A DNA stretch of 64,000 bases, taken from contig CAKKNE010000001.1 in assembly GCA_918797485.1 (NCBI GenBank), forward strand, positions 3,348,001 to 3,412,000, given 5' to 3'. Shown one piece after another: positions 9,165 to 18,605 of this stretch. A program made the position numbers and the translations under genes. The notes under the pieces were generated by a model. That model did no database searches, had not been told where the DNA came from, and worked only from the letters and a program-made list of their open reading frames with translations. Numbering within the stretch: position 1 is the first letter of the stretch; each line of letters opens with the position of its first letter. This stretch comes from Pelagomonas calceolata. Its lineage: Eukaryota > Sar > Pelagophyceae > Pelagomonadales > Pelagomonadaceae.

Positions 9165-10499
9165 TTACCGTCGTCTACCGGTATACGACGCGCAGCCGTC
9201 CGTGACGCAGTCGTCGACGAACTGGTAGACCGTGCACACGGGGCAGACGACGAGGACCACCACCGCGAACATCAACGTAGCCGTCGTCGCCGCCACCGAC
9301 ACGGGCTTCTCAGATACCGCACCACCACCGAGCAGCGGCGTCGTCGCCGGCGTCCGCTCGAGCACGGCCGCCCGGTAGGCGAGGCAGGGGATCACGAAGC
9401 ACGACAGCGCGATGGGGACCTCGCCCGTCAGGGCTAATATAAGCTCGAAGACGCAGTCGACGAGCTCGCGCGGAATTATTGCCATGACGGCCAACGGCGC
9501 CGCCAGAAATACTGTGGATGCCGCGTAGTGCACCGAGTCCGACACCTGGAGGTAGTTCAGGTCCGCAACCCTAAAAGCGTAGAGCCTTCCCAATATAAAA
9601 TCGTTCGGGATGTAGAAGCAGAGGTGCATGACGACGCACGCGTAGAGGATTTTGATCGTCGTCAGCGCGTTGTTGAGCGACGTGAGCACGTTCGCGTCGA
9701 CGTCACTGGACGTGGCGGCGCAGCCAGCTAGGCCGGCTATTAACAAAATGGCGCCGGCACCTAATACCGAATGCGCCACGACGCCTCGGCCCTTTGTCGT
9801 ATCCCGGTCCTGGAGGCCCGCGTACATCTCAAAGACGGCGTACTGCATGACCGCCGCGTACAACACATTACCTAGCACGCCGACCGAGGCCACGCCCGAC
9901 GCCGGCGCCGCTGGTATCGCGTGCGGGTTCACAAATGCGGCGATAACCAACGCGAGGCACGTGACGACCGTCAACGCTAACGCAGAACAAGAGGCCACCT
10001 CCAGCTCGCCGTACTCTCTATAAAAACAAAAGGGCGCCGCGAATAACAATACGGTCCAGCACATGAAACCCGGGTACGTCGCGAACAGTACGTAAATGCC
10101 GCCGTCGTGGCGCAGGTCCTGCAGGGCGTCCGCTCCTAAAGCCCCAATCGCGTTGAAATAGCTCATGATCGCGCCCAGACAGATGAGCGCGTTGCAGGCG
10201 TCGTTCACCCGGCGCCACTTGATACCAAGGGCTTTTTCGACGACTTCGGACATGTCGCCCGTGTCGAGGGCGACCGCGCGGCCCGTCTCCAATAACATCA
10301 CACTCGTCAAGTAAGTCGTGAAACAAGTCACGGCCAGCGCTCCTACAAAGAGCGGCCAGCCGGCCGTCTGGACGCAAAACGCCATCGACAAGAAACCGCT
10401 GCCGATCATCGTATTTAATAACAGAATGGAGGAGAGGCCCGCGCCGTGGCGGGGGCGCGGGCGGCGGGGCCGCGCCGGCTCCATGAGGGATTTGTCCAT
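9165..10499 (-). CDS. Amino-acid transporter (Aa_trans, SLC38/SLC36-like)
   Basis: A 444-residue membrane protein from the ATG at 10499. After a short Arg/Pro-rich cytosolic tail comes LLLNTMIGSGFLSMAF, the conserved first helix of the Aa_trans family with its unwound G-S-G stretch. About ten further hydrophobic helices follow, including WPLFVGALAVTCFTTYLTSV, ILYACVVMHLCFYIPNDFIL and ALSCFVIPCLAYRAAV. It should carry amino acids coupled to Na+ or H+ across the plasma or vacuolar membrane; substrate and ion are unknown. Two GGGCAGCC motifs lie 14-70 bp upstream. Confidence 0.75.
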   Translation of the reverse strand: MDKSLMEPARPRRPRPRHGAGLSSILLLNTMIGSGFLSMAFCVQTAGWPLFVGALAVTCFTTYLTSVMLLETGRAVALDTGDMSEVVEKALGIKWRRVNDACNALICLGAIMSYFNAIGALGADALQDLRHDGGIYVLFATYPGFMCWTVLLFAAPFCFYREYGELEVASCSALALTVVTCLALVIAAFVNPHAIPAAPASGVASVGVLGNVLYAAVMQYAVFEMYAGLQDRDTTKGRGVVAHSVLGAGAILLIAGLAGCAATSSDVDANVLTSLNNALTTIKILYACVVMHLCFYIPNDFILGRLYAFRVADLNYLQVSDSVHYAASTVFLAAPLAVMAIIPRELVDCVFELILALTGEVPIALSCFVIPCLAYRAAVLERTPATTPLLGGGAVSEKPVSVAATTATLMFAVVVLVVCPVCTVYQFVDDCVTDGCASYTGRRR

Positions 10500-10512
10500 C
10501 ACTTCGCTTCAC

Positions 10513-10568
10513 GGGCAGCCGTCGACGACGCGCGTATGCGGTGCGGTTGGCTGCGGTTGGGGCAGCCC
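10513..10568 (+). promoter_or_regulatory. GGGCAGCC motifs upstream of the transporter
   Basis: GGGCAGCC at 10513 and GGGGCAGCCC at 10559, 14 and 60 bp upstream of the ATG at 10499. Confidence 0.35.
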
Positions 10569-10969
10569 GGCGAGGCAGGCGCGCGTGGATGGCCCTGTAA
10601 AATTAATGATGTGATTTCATGGAAAGTGCGGGTTCTTCGGATGAGTCTCGGCCGAGACTGGCGCGCGCGCCACCGATGGCGAAGAGGCAAAAAGAGAGTT
10701 CCGCGGAACACTCGTCAAGATAGAGCCGGGGAACTTTTTCAGAGAAGTGAGCGTTTCTCACTCGGGGTAACTTTGGCTGCCCGAGCAGTATGCGTCCGGG
10801 CTCGCGCATCTTAACGATTGAACCGCGTCAAGGACTTTTCGCAATGCCCGCACCTTATGAAACCCGCGAAGCCACAGGGAGAGCATGCTAGCAGAAGTAG
10901 AGCAAGCGCTGAGCGGCCGCGAGATCAAGCGCACGCGCGGCCGGCGGTGGCACAGGCGTCCTCACGACG
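10569..10969. other. Divergent intergenic stretch, no gene seen
   Basis: Between the transporter and the ankyrin-RING gene. No GCTAG palindrome, RNA gene or convincing ORF was found. Confidence 0.4.
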
Positions 10970-11881
10970 ATGCCCACCGAGAATGAGGTGGGCAATAGAA
11001 TACTTCAGCACCTACAGGCTGCCCTTCGGAGTCCCGACGCCGCCGCCGCGAATATCGCCGCCGCCGTGCGCGAAATAGATGATGAGGGCCTTCTTATGGC
11101 ATCTCTGTCACTTCGGCAAGTAATGGGTCCAGAGCACCAGGGGATGGTTCTGAGAATCCCAGGACTCCGCAGAATCACCAAGCGCCACCTCTGGAAGGCG
11201 GTCGCAGAGGGCAACGTGAGCCAGGCGCAGCTCCACCAGCAAATCCCCTGGGTGGAGCCGCCGGCAGGTATCTACGTCAACTCTCGAACCGGCTGGACGA
11301 TCGTCCACGAGGCCGTCGAGCGCGGCCACAGCGGAGCCATGCTCACGCTGGTCGCGCAGTTGATGGGGTCCGATTCGGTCAACAAAAAGACGAGGACCGG
11401 TCTCACACCTGCTCATGTGGCGGCGTCGAAGCGCGACACGCTGGCCCTCATGGCGCTGGCCAATCTAGGCGCGGACCTGTCGGTGCTAGCTGCGGACCGG
11501 TTGGAGCTGCGGGAGCTCCAGAAGCAGGCGTCGGAGGCCCCGGAACCACCGGAGCCGTTGGAACAAGCGCGCCTCATGCTGGCGACTCTTGACCCCTCGG
11601 CGCTCGACCAACCCAAGCTCGACACGATGCAGATTGACCTCGCCACGACGAAAACGACGCTCGAGACGGCGTCGGAGCGGGTGCAGCGCGAGGTGATGCG
11701 GCGCGAGCTCGCCGTACCCCGTGCAGAAGAGCGGCCGTGCGCAATATGTCTCGACCGTCCTCCGAATGTGACGTTTGTCCCATGTGGTCACAAGATGACC
11801 TGCGAGCAATGTGCGGCGGAAGTGAGGGAGTGCCCGGGCTGTCGCGCGCCGATCCAGCATAGACAGCGAACGTACGATTAA
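10970..11881 (+). CDS. Ankyrin-repeat RING-finger protein (probable E3 ubiquitin ligase)
   Basis: A 303-residue protein. Two to three ankyrin-like units lie at about residues 100-190 (GWTIVHEAVERGHSGAMLTL, GLTPAHVAASKRDTLALMAL), then a Pro/Glu linker and a helical stretch. The C-terminus is a C3HC4 RING at about 255-297: CAICLDRPPNVTFVPCGHKM, CEQCAAEVRECPGCRAPI, with all eight zinc ligands present. This small ankyrin-plus-RING plan matches E3 ligases that bind a substrate through the repeats; the target is unknown. It converges with COQ9, stops 27 bp apart. Confidence 0.75.
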   Translation: MPTENEVGNRILQHLQAALRSPDAAAANIAAAVREIDDEGLLMASLSLRQVMGPEHQGMVLRIPGLRRITKRHLWKAVAEGNVSQAQLHQQIPWVEPPAGIYVNSRTGWTIVHEAVERGHSGAMLTLVAQLMGSDSVNKKTRTGLTPAHVAASKRDTLALMALANLGADLSVLAADRLELRELQKQASEAPEPPEPLEQARLMLATLDPSALDQPKLDTMQIDLATTKTTLETASERVQREVMRRELAVPRAEERPCAICLDRPPNVTFVPCGHKMTCEQCAAEVRECPGCRAPIQHRQRTYD

Positions 11882-11908
11882 TTTGTGAATGAATATGACT
11901 ACACAGAC

Positions 11909-12904
11909 CTACTTAGCAGACGGCTCGGGCGCCGGCTCCGGCTCCGGCTCCGGCGCCGGCGCGGCGCGCCCCGGCGGCGCCGGCACGGGCGACTCGGGCA
12001 GCGCCCGGAGCGCCTTCTTCAGCGAGAGCTCGAAGACGTCCTCGAGGCCGCCCGACAGCCGCGACGCGAAGACGTCCAACAGCTGCGGCAGCGCGCCGAC
12101 GGCCGGCCCCGGCAGGAAGGACAAGGCCGCCGTGCCCAGCGACGCCGCGGCGTGGGCCCCCGCCTTCAAACCCTGCTTCAGCGCCGCGGGCCCCTCGGAC
12201 GCGTCGCCGAAGCGGTCGACGACCTCCGCCGCGACTTTAAGGGACTTCCCGAGGTCCTCGGAGTCGTCCGTCAAAGCACGGACCTCGCAGAGGGCGTAGG
12301 CGACGCCCGCCGCGGCCCGTCGCAGGCGCCACTCCGGCACATCCAACTCCTCGGTAGAGACGACGGTCGCGCGCGCGAGCTCGTCGACGAGCCGGTGTAA
12401 TACTTCAAACGCCGGCGGCGGGTCCGCCGGCGGCACGGCGCCGTCGTCGCGCGCGAGCGGGGTGACCATCAAACCCATGGCCTGCGCCCGGTGCGCGTGG
12501 AACGGCTTTGATAATTCTAATCTCTTGGAGATGGCGAGCTTGAGCCGGTCGCGCCAGTCGTCCAGGGCCGCCAATTCTTGCGCGGCATCGTCGACCTCCT
12601 CCCTTAACTGATCGCATTGCTCCTGGGCGACGAACGCCACGAGGTCAACCGCGCCGTTCGTCACCTGGCCCTGGGCCGCCGCCGACAATCCTAAATCGCG
12701 CGCGCCGGCGGCGAGCGCGTCGTCGCACCAGCCTAATGAGGCGACGTGCGGCACGGACGCCTTGAGGATGTCGCGTTTTTCCTGGGCGCCGGGCGCCGTG
12801 GTTTGCGTGAGGCAGCGCCAGGGTGCCAGCTGGCGCGGCGCCGCGGCGCGCACGCCTCGGCTGGACACGAGCGCGCGCCGCGCGACGACCGATGCGGCTC
12901 GCAT
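11909..12904 (-). CDS. COQ9: Ubiquinone biosynthesis protein COQ9
   Basis: A 331-residue protein. The first 35 residues are Arg/Ala-rich without acids (MRAASVVARRALVSSRGVRA), a mitochondrial presequence. The COQ9/RpsU-like block follows: KRDILKASVPHVASLGWCDD, then GAVDLVAFVAQEQCDQL and a helical region, then the lipid-binding-like segment RRAAAGVAYALCEVRALTDDSED. COQ9 binds quinone intermediates and assists COQ7 in the mitochondrial inner membrane. The C-terminus is an unusual acidic Pro/Glu repeat (PEPEPEPAPEPSAK). Confidence 0.72.
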   Translation of the reverse strand: MRAASVVARRALVSSRGVRAAAPRQLAPWRCLTQTTAPGAQEKRDILKASVPHVASLGWCDDALAAGARDLGLSAAAQGQVTNGAVDLVAFVAQEQCDQLREEVDDAAQELAALDDWRDRLKLAISKRLELSKPFHAHRAQAMGLMVTPLARDDGAVPPADPPPAFEVLHRLVDELARATVVSTEELDVPEWRLRRAAAGVAYALCEVRALTDDSEDLGKSLKVAAEVVDRFGDASEGPAALKQGLKAGAHAAASLGTAALSFLPGPAVGALPQLLDVFASRLSGGLEDVFELSLKKALRALPESPVPAPPGRAAPAPEPEPEPAPEPSAK

Positions 12905-13303
12905 TGCTGCAGCTCCCCGCTTGAGTGGCTTGTTTTTTACGGCACACGAAGCCGCGTTTCTCGGCGGAAATTCGCAGCGGTCACCGGCGAGGGGTAAATC
13001 AATGCTTCGCTATCCACAGCGCGAACGCACAGCGGGTGCACGGCCGCAGTAGGGAGCGACAGCTCCCACGACTTTGGGAGAGCTAGAGCATCTAGCTAGA
13101 GCACATTTGCAGGTCTCCGGGATTTCTCCCGCCCCCGCGACCGCTCCGACCGCTCCGACGACGCTTCAAACAACGCCCCGCATGCCCCCACAAGCCGGGA
13201 GAGGCCGGCCTTGGAAAGCGAGGGAGAGAGGCCCAAACAGCGCGGGCGAAACGCGCCGCGGGCCGCCCCACCAAGGGCAGCTTTGAGATAAGGCAGCCGC
13301 CGC
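12905..13303. other. Divergent intergenic stretch, no gene seen
   Basis: Between COQ9 and the OmpA-like gene. No RNA gene or repeat was recognised apart from the GGCAGCC motifs at its right end. Confidence 0.4.
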
Positions 13304-13330
13304 AAGGCAGCCCCAAATCAAAGGGCAGCC
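13304..13330 (+). promoter_or_regulatory. GGCAGCCCC / GGGCAGCC pair upstream of 13350
   Basis: Two copies, 20-46 bp upstream of the ATG at 13350; a third, weaker GGCAGCC lies at about 13291. Confidence 0.35.
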
Positions 13331-13349
13331 CCGGACCGAAGGAACAGCC

Positions 13350-15098
13350 ATGGGCTGCACCCCTTCCAAGGAGCAGGACGGCGCGTCGCCCCGCACGCCC
13401 GGCAAGGACAAGGCACCACCCCCACCTTCTCCACCTTCGAACTTCACGACGCCCGACGAGAAGACGCCGGCCTGCAACGAGTATAGAGTAGACGTCACCG
13501 CCTCCGGGTTCGGCATTTGCGTCTGTGGAAGACCGCAAGCGGAGCACTCGGCGGCGTCCCGATCCAAAAGATCAGCGTCAAAAAGATCTTTGGGAGAAGG
13601 GTGGATCGACCCGACGGCGGAAGGTCATCCCGAGGCCTGCGACGACTTCCGCGTCGACATCGAGCACGAGACGTTCGGCATGTGCAAATGTGGGTTTCCT
13701 AGATCTCAACATTCGTCTAGAGCTGTTCAGGGAAGAACACAAACGATGAGGTCCCCAGCTCGTACTGATAAAAAAGTTTTCAGGGACCCGGAGGAGTTTA
13801 TCGACCCCAAGGCGTGCCAGAACTTTGTTATCGATGTGGACTCGCCGATCCAGGACATGTGCACGTGCGGGGTGATTCGGAAGCACCATCCCATCTCGGC
13901 GCGGACGCCGCCGAAGAAGCGACGTAGTACGACGGGCCGCGTGAACGATTTGGTGAAAAAACATGAGTCGTTGATCCTCGACGCGGCGCAGGAGGCCTGG
14001 CAGCGGCTGCAGGAGCAGGACGCTTTAGCGAGGGAGACGGACGCGGCGAAAGCTGCTGAGAGGTTGCGGCGTCGAAGGTCCTCGTGGCTGGCTAAAATAG
14101 AACGCGCTAGAAGGGATGGGCAATGCGTCGCGCCTCGCTTCGCGAACGTCGCGGCTGATAGCAAGGAATTGGTCATCGAGGTCACGTCGGAAACGCCCGG
14201 AGCGTTACTCTACTGGTGCCACGCGAAACCCGGCCAGGACGCGTCGCGGGCCTTCGCCGCCGCCGAGGGCGACCGTAGTAGTCCCACAGCTGGTCTGCGA
14301 CGGCACGACCCCGCGAAGGACGGCATTTTGCGAGTTCGCGGAAGGGAGCCGGGGACGCACGTGGTTGTCGCTCGTGCATTAAAAAAGGGTTTGTTGGACT
14401 CGGAACTGGCTTCAGGTGGCTTCCGGCTGGAGCCTCCCAGTTTCTTATTCACCTCAGCACATGCCCACGAACTACGGAGTCTGCACTACTCGAAGTCCTC
14501 GCCGGACGACCTCGGCTGTTCGGTCTGCGCCGCGAAGCTCGCCCAGGGCGAGGGCTTCACGTGCCAGACTTGTGGGTTTAACCTGTGTCTGAGATGTGCT
14601 TTACCGCACCGCCACAGCGACGACGCGAGTCCGTCCAAAAGACCGCCGCCGCCGCCGACGGAAGCGTCCGTGGCCGTGGACGTCGGGGCGCGGCGGTTAT
14701 GGTTGAGTGATGATATCAGATTCGTGGGCAACGCGGCGACGATTCTGGATGAATCGTTGCCGTTGCTAGATGCTTTAGGCAAGGCCCTCAAGGCGCACCC
14801 CGGCGTCGCGGTCCGATTGGAGGGCCACACGAATTCAAAGTGCGGCCTCGAGTGCGACGGGAAGAACAAGTGCGAGAACAGCGCGTGTCGGAAGAACTTC
14901 GGCGGGCGGGGCGGCGCCGCGGGCTTCTCGCTAGCTAGAGCGAACGCCGTCCGCGACGCGCTGGTCAAGCGGAACAAGATCGACGCGGCACGCATCGAGA
15001 CGCGGGGCCTCGCCGGGTCGCGGCGCCTCGCGGTCGACACCGAGGGCGACGACAAGCACCGCAACCGGCGCGTCGAGGTGCACACGCTCGAGTTTTAG
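13350..15098 (+). CDS. N-myristoylation-type multidomain protein with C-terminal OmpA-like domain
   Basis: A 582-residue protein. MGCTPSK is a classic N-myristoylation/palmitoylation start. Three units of the form 'C..[FY].VD......[GD][IM]C.CG......H' lie at about residues 42-68, 96-122 and 155-180. A coiled coil spans 195-250, followed by a CHB_HEX-like beta domain (VTSETPGALLYWCHAKPGQ) near 270-375. A four-Cys zinc motif (CSVCAAKLAQGEGFTCQTCG, then CLRC) is at about 390-412. The last 140 residues are OmpA_C-like (ILDESLPLLDALGKALKAHP, VRLEGHTNSKCG, RANAVRDALVKRNKIDAARI, NRRVEVHTLEF) with a Cys-rich insert. In bacteria this fold binds peptidoglycan; here the ligand is unknown. Confidence 0.68.
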   Translation: MGCTPSKEQDGASPRTPGKDKAPPPPSPPSNFTTPDEKTPACNEYRVDVTASGFGICVCGRPQAEHSAASRSKRSASKRSLGEGWIDPTAEGHPEACDDFRVDIEHETFGMCKCGFPRSQHSSRAVQGRTQTMRSPARTDKKVFRDPEEFIDPKACQNFVIDVDSPIQDMCTCGVIRKHHPISARTPPKKRRSTTGRVNDLVKKHESLILDAAQEAWQRLQEQDALARETDAAKAAERLRRRRSSWLAKIERARRDGQCVAPRFANVAADSKELVIEVTSETPGALLYWCHAKPGQDASRAFAAAEGDRSSPTAGLRRHDPAKDGILRVRGREPGTHVVVARALKKGLLDSELASGGFRLEPPSFLFTSAHAHELRSLHYSKSSPDDLGCSVCAAKLAQGEGFTCQTCGFNLCLRCALPHRHSDDASPSKRPPPPPTEASVAVDVGARRLWLSDDIRFVGNAATILDESLPLLDALGKALKAHPGVAVRLEGHTNSKCGLECDGKNKCENSACRKNFGGRGGAAGFSLARANAVRDALVKRNKIDAARIETRGLAGSRRLAVDTEGDDKHRNRRVEVHTLEF

Positions 15099-15132
15099 GT
15101 CCTCTTCCTCCCCCTCGAGTTTAAGATAGATT

Positions 15133-16296
15133 TTACACCTCGGCCTTACGCAGGGCCTCGCAGACGGCGCTGACGTCGTCGCCGCGGGCGGCGAGCGCTG
15201 CTCGCGCCCTTCGCAGGGAATCTGCAATCGCCATTGCGGTCGGGTGCGCGCCACCGAGCACGCGCCGCGCGGTCCGCTCCGTCTCCTCGATCGTCGTCAC
15301 GGCCTCGCGGAGATCGTCGAGCGTGGCGCCGGAGTCCAGGTAGAGCGACGACGCGTAATTCCACCTCAGTCTGAGCGTGGTGATATCACTCTCGCCGAGC
15401 ACGCGCCGCGCCACAGGCAGTGTTTTGTGCATCAGTGTCTTCACTTCGTCGTAGCGATGTAGCGCTTTCAGAGTCCATGCGTAGTTGCTGGCTGATATAA
15501 TGGTTTGTTCATGTGCCGTACCATAGAGTATCAACTCTCCAGAGTATACATCACGATATAGATTTAGGGCCTCTTCGACCCGTCCAAGCTTATCATATGT
15601 GTTCGCAAGATTGCCCTGCACGACGAGCAGATTTCCTTCCGGTGCGCCAAGTTGCCGCAGCATAGCCAATTCGGCCTCTCGCACGGACAACTCGTCCTCG
15701 TGGCGTCCTGCTTCATGTAGACCGATCCCAAGCTGGTGCATCGCAAAGCTCCGAGGCCAGTTCGTCTCCAGCCGGCCCACGTACGTCTTCCAGCACGCCC
15801 ACCCGAGTGCACATCGCACGAAGCCGTAGTAGTCTTGCTCGCACATGCTACACGAGTACCACCGTTTCCCCCTTTCGTTCAACGCCTTGGTGCCCAAATT
15901 GTTCTCCTCGGCCTCCGCGACCAAAATCTTCGCCTGCTCCGCCAGGCACGACACGTGCGCGAAGCCCGCCGTCCCGCGGCACGAGCACCCGCGCACGAGG
16001 CCCTCCTTCGTTTTCCAGTGGAGGGCCTGCGTACAGATGTAGCACGTCTGGCCCTTCGTGTCCTCGGCGCACACCTCCGCCGCGACTGCTACGGCCTCCG
16101 TATACTTCGTATTTGCGTTGTACTGCTCGGCGCCGCCAGCTTTTTTTATTTTCTTGCAGAGCTGGTCGTGCCCGCCGTCTTTCCAGTGCTGCACCTGGCA
16201 TTCGGGCCCACAATAGCGCGTGCTGCAGCGGCCGCATTTCTTGCCCAAGGTTAAGCCAAGGTCCGTGGCGCAGACGGCGCACTGCGTGAGGATCAT
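15133..16296 (-). CDS. MYND finger / RING-variant-like / TPR protein
   Basis: A 387-residue protein from the ATG at 16296. The MYND zinc finger is residues 6-45 (CAVCATDLG, CGRCSTRYCGPECQVQHWKD, H.LC). A second Cys/His cluster at about 80-160 (CYICTQALHWKTKEGLVRGC, CRGTAGFAHVSCLAEQA, YSCSMCEQDYYG) resembles a RING-CH domain. The rest is TPR-like helices (LLVVQGNLANTYDKLGRVEE and others, TPR_10 style). I remember this architecture as amplified in Aureococcus. It is probably a protein-interaction or ubiquitin-related factor; no enzyme signature was found. GGGGCAGCCC lies 24 bp upstream. Confidence 0.7.
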   Translation of the reverse strand: MILTQCAVCATDLGLTLGKKCGRCSTRYCGPECQVQHWKDGGHDQLCKKIKKAGGAEQYNANTKYTEAVAVAAEVCAEDTKGQTCYICTQALHWKTKEGLVRGCSCRGTAGFAHVSCLAEQAKILVAEAEENNLGTKALNERGKRWYSCSMCEQDYYGFVRCALGWACWKTYVGRLETNWPRSFAMHQLGIGLHEAGRHEDELSVREAELAMLRQLGAPEGNLLVVQGNLANTYDKLGRVEEALNLYRDVYSGELILYGTAHEQTIISASNYAWTLKALHRYDEVKTLMHKTLPVARRVLGESDITTLRLRWNYASSLYLDSGATLDDLREAVTTIEETERTARRVLGGAHPTAMAIADSLRRARAALAARGDDVSAVCEALRKAEV

Positions 16297-16319
16297 CTTG
16301 TATGTGGTCAACTCGCTCG

Positions 16320-16329
16320 GGGGCAGCCC
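16320..16329 (+). promoter_or_regulatory. GGGGCAGCCC upstream of the MYND/TPR gene
   Basis: 24-33 bp upstream of the ATG at 16296. Confidence 0.35.
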
Positions 16330-16372
16330 TGCGATGCAAAAATGCCCTCAAGAGGACGAGCTTGGTTTGTTT

Positions 16373-16395
16373 GCTAGTGTGTTACAGCCGCTAGC
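16373..16395 (+). repeat. GCTAG near-palindromic repeat, copy 4
   Basis: GCTAGTGTGTTAC, spacer, CGCTAGC; about 77-99 bp upstream of the MYND/TPR start, the closest of the 11 copies. Confidence 0.6.
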
Positions 16396-16399
16396 TGCC

Positions 16400-17450
16400 G
16401 CCGTAGCCGGCCTCCAAAATAAACCACACACCTCCCTCTGCACTCGTGCCTTCTGGAGACGACCTCTGCCGACCGCTGCTCCCCGTCGCCGCAGCGACGC
16501 GATCCCGCGTCGCCGCGGCGGCGAGATCGGAGGGCTAGAGCACCCGCAGTGGGGCGGTTTATTTGCATAGCGCGGCGCCGCTGCCGCGGGCAATCTCAAG
16601 CGATAGTGCGCTGGAAAGCCCGTCTCACGGTGCTGGCCGTGGTGCTGGCCGTGAGATTGCACGCGGCAGCGCGGGCGAGCTACGGCCCGGTGAAGTTGGG
16701 CCTCCGTCACGCTGTTTCGGCGTATCGCGGGGGCCCCTGGGAGCAATGGGCCCGCGCCGGGGCAGCCCAAGGAAGCATCATAGCCAGCGGAACGCTCAGG
16801 GGCAGCCGGCGGTACCTTGACGACGCGCACTTGCACGTCGACGAACTCGGCGTTTTTGGGAGAATGTCTCCAGACGTGATCTGGCCGCGTACAATCTCAC
16901 CAGCCCATGGGCGTCGGTCATGGGGTCACCGACGACGCTCCCGCACCCTCGATACGCTTCTGGCGAACGAAAATCGGTGTGAAAAGTGGCCCGCAAAGCA
17001 CCGTCGCGGGGGCGTTTGCGCTCGGCCAAAACCTCCCGAGCGCTCAAACCAAGGGCCTTGGGGGGCGGGCGGGGGTACGTATAGACGCCTGTGTAATTTA
17101 CAACCCTGACTGGGCCCCACAAGGCTCCCGTAAGGCGAGGTCGGGATTTTTAGCTAAATTTAGTAATTCCATCGTACCGCGTCGCCGCTCTTTTCTCTGC
17201 GCGAGGCTGTCCAAACCGCACCAAACTTTGCACAGCCCAATATTTTATCATACGGAACCTGCGCCTCAGCGAAAGTTTCCCGCCATTCGGCCGGCGCGTG
17301 GGTGAAGCGCACATTGCGCCGAATCACAGCCAACGTACGCCATTTACACTGGTGCTTGACCCCCCATAGATCGAATCCCAAAACACGCCCCCGAACCCCA
17401 GGCACCAGCAAGACGCCATCACCCCTCTACAACAAAATGGCAGTCAATCA
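16400..17450. other. About 1 kb gene-poor intergenic stretch
   Basis: The longest gap in the window. It holds a 12-bp tandem duplication (GGTGCTGGCCGT twice, 16629-16652) bounded by CTCAC/GTGAG, GGGCAGCC-like sites near 16762 and 16801, and only short frames with no protein-like features (such as 16549-17109 plus and 17160-17411 minus). The 17050-17440 part is AT-richer and may be a decayed repeat. Confidence 0.4.
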
Positions 17451-18605
17451 TTAACCAACCACGCGCCGCGGCTGGTCGACGCCGACCGGCTCGATCAGCG
17501 CCACCGCAAAGCACGCCGGCCGCAGCAATGTGATCGCGATGACTCGAGCCGTATCCGCGAGCGCGCCGTGGACCTCGCCGCGCGGGACCGGTTCCGAACT
17601 CCGCAGCAGACTCCCGATGCACGAAAAGACGTGCTGCAAATGTTGTGGAGAAGCCAGGTCGAAGACTGACCGCCCGACGACGGCGGAAGCCTCCCTCAAT
17701 CCTAAAACATGAGCGAACCGATCATTGCTGGCGGTAAATTTCCCATCTAAAGCTGCGACGGCCATCGGCATCGACGACTGGAGGAACAACTGCTCGTAGT
17801 CCAAACGCGTCGTCGACTCGGTCCGGTCGTGTTTCCGCCTCGCGAGAGCTGCTATGCTCACAATTTTGGAAACTAGGCCGCATTGCTCCCGCTCGAGGTG
17901 CGCGTTCTTCGATTCCAAGGAGTGAATATATTCCCCGACGGCTTGGAGCACGGACGACTTGCACTGCTTCGACGCCCCGGCGCCCGCCGCTTCCAACATG
18001 TCGGCGAGCTCCTCGATCTGGTGCACAATCTTCACCGAGCGCCGCTGCTCCCTCGCGTTCCGCTCCAACCGCCGTTGGTCCGCGGCGGACAGCTTCCGCT
18101 CCTTGTCGGAGGGTGGTCGGCCGCTTCCCGATTCCGATTCCGACGTCGACATGTTCTTTTGGATTCTCGTGGACTGCCTTCGAGGTCGCAGCTCGTAGGC
18201 CGGTGGTCGTTTGGGCGTCGGCGCTTTTTTCTCGAGCTGGTCCCGCCGGAAGTAGGAACCGCCCGTCCGGTCGTCGGGGTAGCGCTCTCGGGTTTGTGGT
18301 CTTCCCCTACTAGTGTCCATCGTCACGGTCGCGGCCGGCATCGCCTCATCCCTTTGAGGGGAATCGGGCGCGTCGCGCGGCGGGCTCTCGCTCTTCTGGG
18401 ACGACGTCGCCTGGTTCTTCCTATCACTATCGGGCGAGCCCGAATCGGACCGCAGCGCGTCCAGCGCGACGGCGTCGAGGCCTTCGAGGTCCATGTCGTA
18501 GGCGTAGGGGTCTCCAGAAGATCCATGCTTCGAGAAGGACTGGAGCATGTCCATCTCGTCCTCTTCTATCGCTGTTGGCTGGGGGGGGCACGCTTGGTGC
18601 TCCAT
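17451..18605 (-). CDS. bHLH-PAS transcription factor
   Basis: A 384-residue protein. The N-terminal 180 residues are polar and disordered, with Ser-Pro and basic stretches. A bHLH follows at about 184-240: basic region RRLERNAREQRRS, helix 1 IVHQIEELADMLEAAG, loop, helix 2 CKSSVLQAVGEYIHSLESKN. A single PAS domain is at about 268-340 (FLQSSMPMAVAALDGKFTAS, NDRFAHVLGL, VVGRSVFDLASPQHLQHVF). The basic region with E-R-N-A-R-E-Q-R-R supports E-box-like DNA binding. Stramenopile bHLH-PAS proteins include the diatom clock factor RITMO1; membership in that subgroup is only a possibility. Confidence 0.78.
   Translation of the reverse strand: MEHQACPPQPTAIEEDEMDMLQSFSKHGSSGDPYAYDMDLEGLDAVALDALRSDSGSPDSDRKNQATSSQKSESPPRDAPDSPQRDEAMPAATVTMDTSRGRPQTRERYPDDRTGGSYFRRDQLEKKAPTPKRPPAYELRPRRQSTRIQKNMSTSESESGSGRPPSDKERKLSAADQRRLERNAREQRRSVKIVHQIEELADMLEAAGAGASKQCKSSVLQAVGEYIHSLESKNAHLEREQCGLVSKIVSIAALARRKHDRTESTTRLDYEQLFLQSSMPMAVAALDGKFTASNDRFAHVLGLREASAVVGRSVFDLASPQHLQHVFSCIGSLLRSSEPVPRGEVHGALADTARVIAITLLRPACFAVALIEPVGVDQPRRVVG

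Noticed and set aside
16549-17109. 186-residue plus-strand frame in the gene-poor stretch
   Set aside because: Non-ATG start, random-looking composition, no domain or signal.
17160-17411. 83-residue minus-strand frame
   Set aside because: Short, no recognisable similarity, in a probable decayed repeat. Kept only as a note in the intergenic entry.
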